A stretch of 64,000 nt of DNA, from contig JAOTOL010001648.1 of the NCBI GenBank assembly GCA_034440575.1, positions 1,053,501-1,117,500 on the forward strand. The letters are read 5' to 3'. Positions 1 to 13,884 of the stretch are shown here, one piece after another. Position 1 is the stretch's first letter; the number at the start of each line of letters is the position of its first letter. This DNA comes from Imbricaverruca yamaguchii. Its lineage: Eukaryota > Arthropoda > Thecostraca > Neoverrucidae. Position numbers and translations under genes: made by a program. The notes under the pieces were generated by a model. The model had not been told where the DNA came from. It made no database searches and worked only from the letters and a program-made list of their open reading frames with translations.

Positions 1-469
1 CATTGCCAAATTATTCGTGACGTCATCGTGGGTTTTGACTCCTTTGCCTGCTACCCTCCACACCGCACAAAGCGAACTCCACGTCACCACCGGAGCTGCC
101 GAGCACGCCGAGAGATGGCGCAGCCGTCGTGGGCACGCCCGTCGCTGGCTATCCCGACGCGACAGGGCACCACCGGCGACGACGGCCACATCGAGTGCCT
201 CTGGCCGCTCGCTGGCAGCGTTAGCGGGCGGCGCGTGCCATCTACCGGCCGCGCGGAACAACAGTTCCCAGGCAACCGGCCGCCACCCGCTCACAACCGG
301 AAGCCGTTCTCATCGCAGCCAAGCCGGCACGTGCTTTCGGCGACGGTCAATAGATGCATTCAATTGTTGTTTGTTCGCAGCTAGCATTTTACAATATGTT
401 TTAGTGGTGTTAGTTTCAACCGACTGTCTGTGCATTTCCTCCTGACTAGTAACGTGTGCTCTGTCGTAA
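1..469. other. GC-rich start of window
   Basis: A consensus CRE TGACGTCA lies at 18-25 within GC-rich sequence to about 340. It could be the edge of a promoter, but no exon is recognisable. Confidence 0.35.
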
Positions 470-737
470 CTACTGCACCCAATCGTGTTCTGATCGTAGG
501 TAGTTCCCCAATCGTGTTCTGATCGTAGGTAGTGCCTCAACCGTGTTCTGATCGTAGCTAGTGCCCTAATCGCGTTCCGATTGCAACTAGTGCCTCCGAT
601 CGTATTCTGATCGTAACTAGTGTCTCCAATCGTATTATGATCGTAACTAGTGTCCCCGATCGTGCTCTGATCGTAATTAGTGTTTCCAATCGTGTTCTGG
701 TCGCAACTAGAGCCCCCAATCGTGATTAGTGTTCTCG
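470..737. repeat. ~30 bp tandem repeat (~9 copies)
   Basis: The unit is AATCGTGTTCTGATCGTA, ACTAGTGCCCCC, with variants such as GGTAGTTCCCC and TATTATGATCG. Confidence 0.95.
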
Positions 738-2698
738 TGTGCTGTCAGCCACAGTTTCAGGATATCGGCTTCGTGTTCTGCGTGCATCTCCCCCGGGTTG
801 GATGGAGGGGGCCTAATTATCACCCCCTACCATAGCATATCGGACTTGGGCCGGGGAGTGGGTGGACTTGGATGCTTTCGTCGTGTATGTTTGTATCCGA
901 TTTACAACCTCTCGCCAATGCAGAGTTTGTTGAGGTGAGTGGGTGTTTATATTCTTTAAAAGCAGCGTACTTCATATGCAATGCGGTCTATATATAGCCC
1001 AGCTGAAATTACACCTCATCACAGCATTACACAATGTACATCACTCATTTCACCCAGGACTATCCCATTCCACCCAGGACCATTCCGTTCCACTTAGGAC
1101 AGTCCTACCGACTAAATTTCAGCTTCAAAGTGTCAGGAATTCCACGTATTCAACAGAGAACTTCGAGAATGTCAAGACAAGTATCTTAAACACTGCACTC
1201 AAGGTGAGAAAAAATAAGTATTTTATTTTGGCCATGGACAAGTAAATTTGATAATGCAAGTAAAGTGCATAGATAACCAAGTCAGTGTAACTTTCTTGTG
1301 CGGTGCCTTCACCTTGGAAAAATTACAACACAAAATGCGAGAAATATCATGCCTCTAACTCATGCTAATTTCTGGTAAAGTAGTACCTACCTTTACTCGG
1401 TGCCTTCGTTCACCACGTTTGCTCATTGACTTTTTGTTGCGTCACATTTGCACCTGTGTCATTCGCGAATATTGCAAAAACATTTGTGGCGAGATAGAAA
1501 ATGGACACTTTTTCAATTAAAAGTTATGAACGTCAGTGAAAGTTGAAAAGTAATGAATGTAGAAAGTTAACGGAAGTTCACAGTTGGATGAATGCATTCA
1601 CTTGAAGAGTGTTGTGGTGGATAGTCTCACGGGGAAGATGAGAAGCCATCGACCATTATGGGGAAGGCGAGGCCGGCAATTTCCCCATATGACCCACGTG
1701 GGAGTGCTGCTGGACATTGGTCTATTTGTATGGAGTAGGGCAGATGTGCATCATGTACCTTTGCGGCTGCTGTGTCCCTCAATGTCGACTTGTTCCTCAG
1801 GTTTCGCTGGCTTACTGTGGGATTTATGATATCGAGTAATATCGAAGGCACCTATGCTAATTATCATACGCATTTGCAATAAATACCTGTGGTAGATCCT
1901 GCCCACGGCTTCGCTGGCATATTTTACGACGGAATAGGACCAGCCCAGACGAAAAGGTACACAATGACATCCACTATATAACTGCATGAGGTTGCTGAAC
2001 CGGGTAATGGGTATTTAATGAGCGTTCAGAATTGTTGAGCGCAGTTCCCACTCGCCTCCAGTCGACTGGTGCGCCACTGATCGAACGACATATGTCTCCC
2101 GGGGACGTTGTCCCACTAGTCACTCATTTGGTCAGTGTTTCTGTCGTATTCTGTGCGTTAGCGTAGTGCGTGCCGATGTTACCCCATAGTTTGCCATGCT
2201 CGTCCATCTTACCGCGTAATATTCCCGGTGCCATCAATCGCGGCAGACTCCCGCCCCATTCCTTCATGGTCTGGCGGTTTCCCAGCCTCCCTCTGGGGGT
2301 CATGAGCCGCCATCTTTCCTCGAGCAGCCCATAGGCTCGCCGCACCCCCTCCACCCAGGCTTCGAGTGTCGCGGCCGCCGGCCCACCAGACGCTCGGCTT
2401 AGAACAGGGCCGTCCGTGGTCCGTCCGACCGGCGACAGATTATTGCCCTCTCCGTTCACGGCGGACCCGCCAGAGCGTGACAGCCACGTACAGCCTCTGC
2501 AGATGCTGGTACGGTCTCCGGCACAGGCACTGCGGTCGATGGTGCGTCGGTGTGTGCGGCACCTGGCGTTCACCTAGCCGTTTCTCCCAGGGTTTGTCGG
2601 GCACGGCTGCTCTTTTTCAACCGTGACCAGAGCATACTTCGGCGGAATTAACTGAGGTACGCTTGTTTGGACTTGAGATCTCGGCAAAAACAAGAAAA
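738..2698. other. Unique sequence, no gene supported
   Basis: A GC-rich patch at 2120-2580 holds a 149-codon minus-strand frame with no recognisable domain. A short CACCCAGGAC repeat occurs at 1051-1102. Confidence 0.45.
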
Positions 2699-2707
2699 AC
2701 AGGGAAC

Positions 2708-2756
2708 TGGAACCTAACCTCCCCCCGAACTTGAACCTAACCTCCCCTAACCTAAA
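2708..2756. repeat. CCTAAC-rich, telomere-like words
   Basis: AACCTAACCTCC occurs twice and CCCCTAACCTAAAC once. It resembles the arthropod (CCTAA)n telomere word but is degenerate. Confidence 0.5.
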
Positions 2757-3870
2757 CTTCCCCGAAATCATTCCCAAGCATATGCATTCTGCAAAGTCAT
2801 TAAGCGTTGTCAGTCTGGGCGCGGGGGGTGTTTTTGGAAAGGTTTCGGAGGCTGTGCATTACGAACCTAATATCTTTGTGAGAGGCAACCTGAACCATTG
2901 GGGAGGGACACTGTCCATGCAGCGATGTGTTCAAATTTTGGAATGAAGGTGTAAAGTGATAACTAATCGTACAAGTGTATGTTCAGGCTGTTTGATTCAT
3001 TTGCATGCTTTCCTGCTATCTGTCCTTGACACAAATGCGCTCGAACCGTGAAACTTCGGTGGAAATGACCGTTGCTGGTTGCATCTAATGGACGATCGCC
3101 AAGTAACTGAACAAACTGTAAGTGAATATCTTCGTTGTATTTCATAATATCAGTATGGAACTTGGTCAAGGCCATGAGCCAAACAGTGCGAGATTGGTAG
3201 GTCAGTTTTTACACTCCAAGTCGGTCCAGCTAGGCTCTCCCGCTTTGACATCTGCAGAACATTATTTTCTCTCGGCGCATCCTCTTCTTCTTCCATCCTC
3301 TTCCATTCTCTTCCGTCCAGCCGGCCATACGTTTGATGCGACGATGCAACTGGAGATCGGTTCTGGCAGACCAACCTCTTGTGTAGACCTCTTGTTCTAC
3401 AGCGGTATACCTTGTACAGACCTTGTGTCGGTCACAGCTTAGGAACACGTGCCGGATGGCTGCCCGTGGCAGCACGTGATCGCCTCCCCATTCAGCGGCT
3501 CTGTCGTGTCCTTCGCGTGACGAGCCGCTGCCAAGTCAGGCCATAAGACGTGTAGCCCTGTGAGATGCCTGTCCTTGATGAAAGGTAGCGGCACCTTGTT
3601 GAAGCATTCGTCCCTGCAAGATTTGTTGTCAATGTTGACGGTACTGAGGACGGATCACCGGTTGTTTCACACCTCTAAGCCACCCACTCCAGCAGCCGGT
3701 CCGGAAGTTCCCCAATTTCAAATAAAATTTCAGCCGATGCATCAGCCGAAATTTTACCGCCCGTGTGCATAGCCTTTTGCACCTTCATAGTAGTGGTGGT
3801 TGGCCGGAGTTTCATTTCCGGAAAGGTCAAATGTGACTAATCGTCCGTAGTAATCTGGGGAGGCCGTCCC

Positions 3871-3964
3871 GCGCGCGTCGTACCACGTGGCACGGGCCTA
3901 ATCCGACCCTGGGACGTTCAGCGCGCGTGTATCACGTGGCATAGGTCTAATCCGACCTTGGGTC
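3871..3964. repeat. 50-bp direct duplication
   Basis: GCGCGCGTCGTACCACGTGG, CACGGGCCTAATCCGACC and GCGCGCGTGTATCACGTGG, CATAGGTCTAATCCGACC. Confidence 0.88.
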
Positions 3965-4077
3965 CCCTGTTGTTTTGCTGATGTCCGTGGCGCCTTCTGA
4001 TTTTCTTTTTGGTAATGGACACGCTCCTGCCTGAATTTTTTTTTAGCGTAAGACTGGAACATCGCGAACTTTGGAGA

Positions 4078-4103
4078 AAGCAATCGCTGCGCAGCGATTG
4101 CTT
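4078..4103. repeat. 26-bp perfect palindrome
   Basis: AAGCAATCGCTGC followed directly by its reverse complement. Confidence 0.97.
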
Positions 4104-4136
4104 GATATGTTTTCTTGAGCTCAGCGATTTCTTCCT

Positions 4137-4166
4137 TGAAGCTGATGCCTCGAGGCATCAGCTTCA
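4137..4166. repeat. 30-bp perfect palindrome
   Basis: TGAAGCTGATGCCTC followed directly by its reverse complement, 34 bp after the first palindrome. Confidence 0.97.
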
Positions 4167-7100
4167 TGCAATGCTGCTCGGACCAATTCCTACCGTTTCC
4201 TGGCGTCCAGTTTAGGCGCTGCTTCCTCTTTGCTTAAGTTCTTTGAGTCCACTCAACCAGTGGCGGAAAAGCGTGGCGGTGAGGGAGGAGGCACGAGGAG
4301 CACTCGCCTCCGCTGTCAGACATGGGAGAGGGACAAGCGTATGCTCCCCCAAAATATCGGTGTGCACCTCTTCGATGCAGTACCTGTTCTTCCCATCGTT
4401 TTGACTGCCGAAATCCGTGATTCCGCATCGCGAAGACGTTCGTTTTTTTTCTTTTAGCGGTTTCCCTTCTCAGAAAAAAGTACAAAATAGTAGAATGTGG
4501 TAACAGGCATGTCACTAGAATTTTGGGATACTGCTAATCAGCTTAAATATTCAGTGCCTTGTTTTAGTGTGCTGCTCTCGTTGCTATCATTGCTGTTGTG
4601 TGAGGCTTACCTACCAACCGATCAGAGACAAGAGATCACTGAATTTAATCTGCATTCAGGATCAAGTACAGATAATGTTGGTCGTTGAACGGCTGATATT
4701 TTGTAGGGAATATCGACAGTAATTATAACAAGTAAAGCACACTTGTTGCAACCAACACATTCGCATGCTATGCTTGGTGCTCATTTCTTCTGCCAAGATA
4801 GCGTCTTGATATGTGATTTGGCTGTGGGCCAAGATCAACAAAAGCATGGAACCACTGATGTTTGAACAGCCGAGACAGAGGGGGCTTGCGCCTAGTCAAC
4901 TGTAAATGAAATTACGCATTGGTCGCATGAAATTGTATGGAAACAAATGGATTGCAAATGACCTGTGCCACCCGGGCCCCGTGACGGTTTTGTGTGCTGG
5001 GATCGCTTCCTCTGCTCCTTCGTGTCGGTTGCTATGCTCCTTCACGGAACCAGGGCGCATGCAATCGACAATGTTTCCCGCTAATACATCCTGCGAATGT
5101 TGCCAGCTAATAATGTCTGCTAATATTGTTCGCTAATATTATCCGCTCATATTGCTCCACAGCATGGGCACGACGCGGATTGCCAATAGCTGCTACCGTT
5201 GATAATCGTCACGGGTGCAATCAAATTGTATGATGCGAATTAATTAGTATTTCGTTCTCACTGGAGAATCAGAAAGCGTTCATTTAGATCAGACAAATGT
5301 CGTATCCTCCTGTCTCCTTTCTCCTGTCTCCAGACAAGTGTATCAGGTATCCTCCTGGCGGCACCCAGTTATTCGCCAATCCCACATTTGCCCTCATCCC
5401 ACTTAATTGTGCCGTCTTATAGAGAAAGCATGCACTTTTTCTAAGATCACTGGCCGGCCTCCGCTATTGTTCCTATAGTTAAACAAATAAATTGGAATTG
5501 TTGTTGTGGATGCTTTGCAGAATCAGAGTCAATGCCAACTGTAGGCTCATTCCGTTGACCCTGAATCCACTTCCCGATTGGAACATTCCAGTTCCTTGGC
5601 ACAATTATGGCCGAGAGCTGAAAGTACCCACCTTGATGGGCTCGGCCGGCTGGTGCCTGCACGCCCAACCTTGCCTGGCCAGTTGCCAACTGGCCATAGC
5701 AGCCGGAGGCGTTAATAGCCAGCTCGCGAGGCGACTCTCGACCCATTGTGCCAATGCGGCAGACATTTGCAGGCCAGCGCTCTTTCCGCCGGGCTAACCA
5801 GGCGGAAAATCGTCCAGCTGAAGGCCGCGGCTGTGTTTTGTTCAGAGCAGAGATTGTTCCACTGGCCCGAATTATTCCCGGAGGCGCGGTCTAGTGGTGA
5901 CCAGTCAGGCTGGGTGTGGGGTGGGGGGTCAGTCGGCGACAACGTGCCCGGTCCGCCCATCACACCGAACGTCGTGCATTCAGTGTGCACCTCACGAAAT
6001 AAAGGTTTTCTAATGTATCTGATGCATGAGCTCTGCTCTATTGGGACCTTTCTATGCAAAAATCATCAATATCAACGTACAAAATTCCCAAAGCAAACAC
6101 ACATTCGGTTGGAGAACATTCATGCATTCATATTTCATGCCCAAAAGTAGTTGGTGTATTGGGCGGTCCACGGCAGAGCGACAGGTATTCACCTAAATTA
6201 ACAACCCACCTATCATAATTTGACATAGATACATCCATAAGGTGATCTAAGACTCTGATTTGACCTGTGCCAGCTTGATCAGATCAACGGCCACTAAGTT
6301 ATACTCTTCAGGATTTTCGTGAGTTTACGATATATATGCTTAGCTACCACATGCATATGCTAGCTATGCTTCACGACTTGCATCTAAAATGGGGATGAGT
6401 CAAGTACTCCAAAAGTGTAGGTACATCTGCGAGTTCCTATTGGGCTTAAGCATATTTTGCTAGGTTTTTAGGTTTTCAATCACACAAAATTTAACCCAAA
6501 GACGTTGTCATCTTATGCCACCTGACCTAACCTTGACACGATTGCAGTGACAATTTCCTATTTTTCCTTTCATGATAAGCTTTGATGCGTTGTCTCCGTG
6601 CGTGGAAATGTTTCGAGATGGGTATTTTCTATCAATGCATTTTTGGGGGGTTTTCATTATCCACATCCTGTATTCGGTCGGCTAAGCATGCATGTCGTTG
6701 TAACACCAGCTGACATAATATTCCAGATTTGCTTCACATCAATGTGAAAGAGCATCAAAGGGTCTCCAAAAAGCACATCAAAGGGTCTTCCAATAGAGAT
6801 GCAACCCAGTTCCCCAAGTCAAGTGCTGTCACTCGATCTGGTGAAGGGAGATATAAAAGTGGGACATGTGTACAGATTGATGAGCTGTAGAAATGCATCT
6901 TAATTACTGCATCTTGGATGGCCCATGAAGCGCACCACATCGAACACTGTTCCCTGCGAGGGACAGTTGCATGTGCTGTTTGGCTTTATTGTCCATGATT
7001 GTTACGCTGACAAAAACAAACAAGCAAACAAAAATCGCTTAATAGTCACAGCAGACAGGCAGTCACGAGATGCGTGGGTCGGAAGACTGGAGACACGCCG

Positions 7101-10100
7101 TTGTATTACGTGCTCCACCAGGGGTGTCGATTTGTATCCTTTTGTGAGGGCCATGGCCCCACCAATGTTGATCTTGGCCCCCTCAATGTTGATTTGGGCC
7201 TCCCAATAACCCATGCTGTTTTTATGCTGATAAGAAAGCTAAAGGGAAAAAATACCATACTACATAGAAAACTTAACTTTGATGTTAACCAGCATATTTT
7301 ATACTGTAAAGGAACAGATTAGGTTTAGATAGTGGACTGACTCTCCACCTTCTGCTGCAAAATTAAAATTTGCTTGCAAAAAAGCAACGGAATAATTGGA
7401 TTTCCCTCAACTGCGGAAGTAAGACTTGCATCATAAGATGTTGAGATTAGCGGATGATGATGCATTTTAAACCAGGTTGCCTTAAAAAATTTGCCAAGCC
7501 ACTAAACAACAATCGCATTGTCATGCTGACGTTTGTACACACCACCAATGGCAAAACCATATGCATATGGAGCTGGAATATAATTCATTCATTTCATTCT
7601 CAATTTCCAGTCATTGTCAAACTTGCATACAATCGAGTCCAGTGAACAACAATCAGAGTTATCATTGAGATTGTGGATATACAAACTATAATTACCTTCA
7701 GCAGCCCGCCCATCACACAGTGCACTGCTATTTTGCTTCCGTGACTCCACCTGTTACCGGGAGATTTCTCCAGTTGGCGAGGATGCTGAATAAACATAAA
7801 CATACACATCGTCAAATGAAAACCAGAATTATTTAGGACTGAAAATATAGCGGGCGAAATCCGATGAGTTTTTGGTTGGATGTTGGAGGGAGGGGTTCCA
7901 GTACGCTTCGCCCCCCCCCCAATATTTTTTCTAAAAAATCGACACGCCTGTGCCCCGCGCGTGTTGTGGTGACCGACTGATTATCAGACGTGGCGAGCTC
8001 ATGATATATTTTTATTTCTAATCATTGGACATCACTATCTAGACCAGTGTACGTGCCATAACGCCAACAGGCCGTAATCCGTTTACCGTTCCTGCATCAC
8101 ACACACTGCGTGCTCGCTGGTGGAAGCTATATATGTAGTGGGTACGTATGCACTGGCCACACAACACAGCATTAATGTTGAATCTCTCAATATCAAATAA
8201 CCGACGCATCATAGATCATGTTGTGTGCGGCACAGAGAGCGAAAAATGCGCGCTTGGAAGATGCATTAGCTGCTCAGGAGAGGAGGGTGTTGTTAATTGT
8301 GAATTCATTTTTGGAATTGGTGGAAAACGAACATAATGATTAGATTATTTTCCTCACGAAAACTGGCATAAGCGGTGGGTCAGCACTGACCGGTACTCAC
8401 TGATTGATCAGATTAAGTAACTGGAATATATCGTCCTCATGTTAAGCCCAAGCACGATTTTGTCCCTCCCAATGATTTTCAGAACTCTACGCTATAATTG
8501 CAGCAGAGAATATATGCGCTCTTTACTTTACAACTATGGCAATTTTTCCGCCCTCGAATGCCAAAGTGGAGTTTGGATCAGGGAGTAAAAAGTTGAAAAT
8601 GATGCATCGATAGGTTGTGCAAGAGTGGGAAATTTGAACGAAATATGGTGACAATGGACCCTCGCCCATGCACAGCAGTTTATCACATTCCCAAGTGCAG
8701 GACTGTAACGAACCATCCAGCGTTTCCGAACTGGGGTCTGAGCGTCACGAAACAAAAACCGAGCACTTGGGGAGATGCGTTACCAGGCGATTTTGTACTT
8801 AGTTTACTTCCCAGTTCAGGTTATAAGCATTTTTCTCGCAAATATAGAACATTTTAATGCTTCATCTTTCCATGTGTAAAAACAATGACAGAAAAACTCT
8901 TGCATGGCTCAACATTGTACCTAATCTTCGATATCTGTATGCGTCACGCAATCTTGGAAGACATGCGGCCTTCTACATAACAGGATTGCGCCCGGTTTTT
9001 TCACCTTCGGGTTTTTCCAGTATATTTCACTGACAATAAACAGCAACACACCCTGCACACACACGTGCAAGGTCGAGTCGAGGCGGAGCACAGATGACGA
9101 CAGCACCAGCCCTCTGTCACGACTGTCTACTCCACTCAGACTTCCGCATCGCCCTCGGATCGCGGCAGTTTAAGCAACCTACCGTCCAAATGTGCTTTTC
9201 AAATGTATGTCCAGCTGATCGCGCTATGCATGTAGTATGTCTTGGAATACAAAATCCCAACACATGGCGATTTTCTGGCAATGTGTGTCCTATGAAGATT
9301 GTGGGAACACAGATTTGCTTTTCGTCTATGCGATGACCCAGGCAATCTCCCTTCCCTCTCGGTTATGCATTAGGTATCTCATCTCCCGGCTCCCCTTGTT
9401 TTACGGTTGGTTGCAACCTACCTTCATGACGAATAGCATATAATCTGGTGTCCGGACTCGCCAGTCTCCCTGGATCATGAGGCGCTTCTCGGCTCGGCGC
9501 TGATGTTTTCTCACCTCGACTTGCTCAACCTCGTCGGTCGGATTCGACTGAGATTTTAGTCGGAGCTGGGAGAGCGGGGACTTCCGGGACCGGGGATTGT
9601 GGCGTATCCGGTCGGTGCAGTACTACACTTTTCCCTTTAGGCAGAATGACTTTGATAAATGCCACTAAAAAAACTGAGCAAACTGCGTCGTACCTATGCA
9701 GCTGTGGTGATCTCTAATTACTTTTGTTTTCCAGTTCACAAAGAAGATTCTAGCTCATTTTTCTAGAAATTTTAAAACCTCTCCTTTCGTGGCTACATCA
9801 CCATGTTAAAAATTTGAAATCATTGACCATTCCTTGCTAAAATTTATTTGCATGCTCGCATAGTCGCATCCATCGCGTTGATTGTTTCCACACTTACTCT
9901 TGCTGCATCTGGGGTATGCAAGAAGCTTTCGTCGCTATTTTTATTGTGTTACATGTTTGTGTACCTGCCTTCACCTTCATATCACCTGCCTTCAGGACCA
10001 TCGCCTTCGTGTCAGCTGTTATCATCCTTTCCAGAAATCCATATCTTGCGTACTTTTACATCAAAGGTAAGCGGGCAACCTTCATCTCACGACATAATGC

Positions 10101-10175
10101 ATGCAGGCTGCATGTTTTTGGAAATATTATTGTAAATACAAGGGTTCGGTGCTATAACATATAACGTGTCCCATG
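4167..10175. other. Unique AT-rich sequence, no gene supported
   Basis: Only small features: GCTAATATT-type words at 5080-5155, short direct repeats near 6750-6795 and 7160-7205, and a C run at 7910-7922. No coding similarity recognised. Confidence 0.5.
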
Positions 10176-10179
10176 TAAA

Positions 10180-10440
10180 ATTCCCCCTCCCCCCCGGTCA
10201 GCAAACCTTCCAGTGTGCCCCGGTCCACAAAGTGCCCTTTTGGAGCCGGTCAAGTGCCCTTTTGGAGCCGGGCAAGTGCCCTTTTCGGTCCGTCCCCATG
10301 GAAAAATCCTGGGTGCGCGCCTGATCCCACTCCACAGCCGACAGCAGGCCCCTAGGGTCCCGACGGCAGCCTGACAGCAGTCCCACTTTGGGCTGGGTGT
10401 CGGTTGCTCCACTCATCAGCCGACAGCGGGCTACTGGCGT
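10180..10440. mobile_element. Decayed element related to the MITE-like repeat at 40653, with a 23-bp tandem core
   Basis: AAGTGCCCTTTTGGAGCCGG occurs about three times. On the minus strand GCGCACCCAGGATTTTTCC and CATGGGGACGG resemble CAGCCAGGATTTTCCTGGGG of the 40.7-kb element. Confidence 0.4.
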
Positions 10441-13040
10441 TCAGATAGCGGAACGACGTCGGTCCGCTGTCGGCATGTTCACTGGACAATGACCAACGAA
10501 GATTTCATCCCTACCCTTGGCATGCCTGTCATAGTCTGGCCTGGACATGTCTGAAATTCTTCTACCTAGAACACGATCCATCTCAGAATGGTTTCGCGTT
10601 TTTATTTTTTTAAATCGTATATCCATGCGCATTTAATTAGGCATCAGTGTGAATAACAATAAGATCATAGGTGGAAGCTTTGTAATTACTGGTATTGTCA
10701 ACAAGCGATTCAACCACATTGCTTTAATGCAACAGCATACAATTAATGCTAATTATAACAATTAGTAGGAAGGTTTGCGAACAGCGATACAAATGGTTCA
10801 CATATGTAATCCAGCACGAAATTTCACAGAACGCTCCGCGGCTGCAGTCCACGAAATGTGCGACGTCACAATCCACGGAATCCGTGGAATGAAGGAGACA
10901 AAGAACGCACCCATAATCATCCAAAAGTGCATCCCACTGCCTGAAGGTCCAATGCCACCGAAACTGGCGCACTTGTTGCATGCAAACAAAACAGGGTTTT
11001 AGGGACTAATTCTGACGTTTCAATGATACTAGAAGAGGTACAATTTTTAAGTTTATTTCTTGATCCTTTGAGTGTAAGGTTAAGTTACATTAAGTTAGGC
11101 TAGGAGAAAGGGTGCAGGGGACATGGGAAAATATGGAGTCACAGTGGGCAGGTCACATGGAACCAGGGGACGGAGGAAGTGGCATGGGCCATCTGGGAAA
11201 TGTGAAGGGGAAAAGGGTGGAAGAAATGGGGAAGCTGGCCCAAATAAAAGCCAATTGTACTTTTGTGCATGATAAATAGGGAAGTTGTGAAAAATCGCGT
11301 AAATTAGCACCTCTTCCATTAGTGCATGATGACGTCATGGCTAGTCTTTTAACAATCTGTTTTGTTTACATACAGCATTTGACCTTGAAGCAGTGCGTTA
11401 CAATTCTGGAAGATTGTCGGCAAACCATCTAGGTACAGCATTAGCCGTTGCCCTGCAGTCTCTCAATCTCACTTAGTCGAAGAGAGAGAGTTGTTCAGGT
11501 CGACAGCAATTTTCTTATCCATACGTCAACATCTTGAGGGCTTCAATTAAATTTAAAAAAGGTGCGCAATCATCTGCTTCACTAGGTGGAGTACCTATAT
11601 AGGTAGACCTAGGCTGCTACCGGGTGAACTGGGAACACCAGCCTGTTATGCAAACAAACATAAACATTCTCCTATTGTCTTACATGGAGCAGACTTCTGA
11701 CGGCCAACAATGTGACCTCTGATTGATCTGAAATAATGCTGACACCTTCCTGCCTAGGTAACAGTGCTAAAATATTGATTTATTGTTGGGTGCAAAATGT
11801 TAAGAGTACAGCAGTGTGTTGAAATCATCATCAACATAATGTATACAATCTTGCTAAGCCCTGCAAATCCATGAAAAGTAATTGCATGCAGATAAGTATA
11901 CAACTGTTCATGTGCATGTTTTGTAGGGTATCTAATTCATGGATACTGATATCAACAAAAATGATACAAACACCTATGCTATAAATTGTTATCGTGCAAC
12001 ATAGTACATCATAGGTTATGCACTGTTCTTGGGTAGCATGGCACATCATAGGTGATCCCTTCAGCCAGAATTGCACTACAGGATGTTCATTCACCATGAT
12101 TCTGGATCTGTTACCATGAGCAAAAGTATGATATTTGTAAATGGGATGCAGTTAGAAACAAGGCATGAAGACCTCACATAAATGCACCAAGAAATACTGT
12201 GTTGATACTGTGTGGATACTTGTACCACAATGTACATACCTACCTGCCTAGGTATTTAACAACTGTTAAATAGGTATCTAGGCAATTGGATATTATTGCA
12301 GTTGAAGGTATCCATGTGACAAGCATTATATACCTCATCTCTATGAACAAACAAATGGATTTGGTTAGGTTGGGTTAAGCTAGGCTTTTGTTGCAACTGG
12401 GAACACTTTTGTTTTTGTAAAAATAAAAATTCCATTTTCCTTAAAAAATTGGTGAACCTAGGTTGGGTTAGGTTTTCTAATTTGAAACTTTGTGAGAAAA
12501 ATGGTCTGAAAGACTTCCTGTAAAAATTGTTTCCTTCCATGGATGATTAGGCTAGATTAGGATAGGTTATGCTATTTTTTATTTTGAACATTACTTTTTA
12601 TGCTATATCACTGAAATGAAAATCCATTTTGGCACATTATTTTGCCTCCAAACTGAAAACTGTGCATTTGTGGATTAAACATGTGGTCACATCATGTTAA
12701 GCACATTCATAAACACTGCATTAAGGACAAATTCCAAGGAATCAAAAATTACATTCAGCTGCAAATTTACCACTAATTGATTGTGTGATCCAAGTGCAAA
12801 TGGGCATATGAAGCTGGCTGGCTGATAGGTAATATCCTAAACTTTACTGATCTCACCTGGTTTTCTTACCTGCTTGTTTTCCTCACCTGGTTGGCTCATA
12901 TGAGGTATGCTACTTACAGGTGTTGTGGCTCATATCACAACTTTCAGATGTACTTCCAGCCAGGAAATTTGGTCCCCTGGCTTGGTATCCTGATGATGTT
13001 AATTTGTCATTTTACCTTTTTCAATTTGACAATATGACTT
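10441..13040. other. Unique AT-rich sequence with TTAGG-like words
   Basis: GGTTAGGTTGGGTTAAGC (12363-12380), AGGTTGGGTTAGG (12460-12472) and TTAGGCTAGATTAGGATAGG (12547-12566) are scattered. No coding sequence recognised. Confidence 0.5.
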
Positions 13041-13220
13041 CAAAACAGTTGTGTCAGTAGCTCAGTGGTTCAGTTGAGCATCTGGCATGCCAAAGGCATG
13101 TGGTTTGATTCCCCACAATGCCAGCCCTTCTTTCCAGAGTAAAAGGCAGGTGATGCCATATGCCCTCAGCTGCTGAGTGTTTTGTAAAGCCACAATGAAT
13201 TCCAATGACTTCAAAATATG
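13041..13220 (+). mobile_element. tRNA-derived SINE (family A), plus strand
   Basis: It has AGTAGCTCAGTGGTTCAG, then GGCATGCCAAAGGCATGTGG and TTTGATTCCCCACAATGCC, a tRNA-like head, followed by CCAGAGTAAAAGGCAGGTGA. The body matches the minus-strand copy at 23955-24092, with more decay. It lies about 0.7 kb upstream of the ACSF3 array. Confidence 0.75.
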
Positions 13221-13884
13221 GACTTGGGCCTGCTGGCTTTTAAGGGTATCTGCAGCCCTGCAGCCAAGGGTTCTGCAAAATGCAGACCACCTGGTGGCAT
13301 GCATCTGATTTCCTCCCCTCTCCACCATTCATATTCATCCATGATGATGTATCTCTGTGTCCACTAATTCTGCTAAGTGTTCTAGGATCTGATTTTTGCT
13401 AAGCTGATTCAGATCATAGTAGCCCACAGCCATCTTCTATTTGTCCTTTGTTGAAAAGTGTGCCACATTTCCATTATGTCAATCTTCAAGTACTTTTGAC
13501 TTATCAAAAGAATGCTTAAGATGGCATATGGAGAAACTGCTAAAACTTAAGTACACTCAACTTATATCCTGGGATATCTGTCATCAAGTTCTGCAGCTTA
13601 TTTAGTGTTGTTTTCTGCAGCTGGTTTTCCACTCCCTTTTGTGGTTATTGTGAGATCTTCCAACTTATCCCCTATCATAGCATAACCTTTCATGTTTACC
13701 TCCAAGTTAGTAAGGATCAAGATGAGATCCTGATGTGAAAAGCATACAAAGTGCAGCAAGAAACATACCCATGAATCCAAAATGACTAAAGTTTGGTGCA
13801 GTGCTAGTGGGGACACAGAGCTCCAGTTCATCTAATGCTCCATTATTACTCTGTGTGTTTATCCATTAGCACTTGCATTAACGC

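Noticed and set aside
2124..2573. 149-codon minus-strand frame as a gene
   Set aside because: It has no recognisable domain and sits in a GC-rich patch where long frames arise easily.
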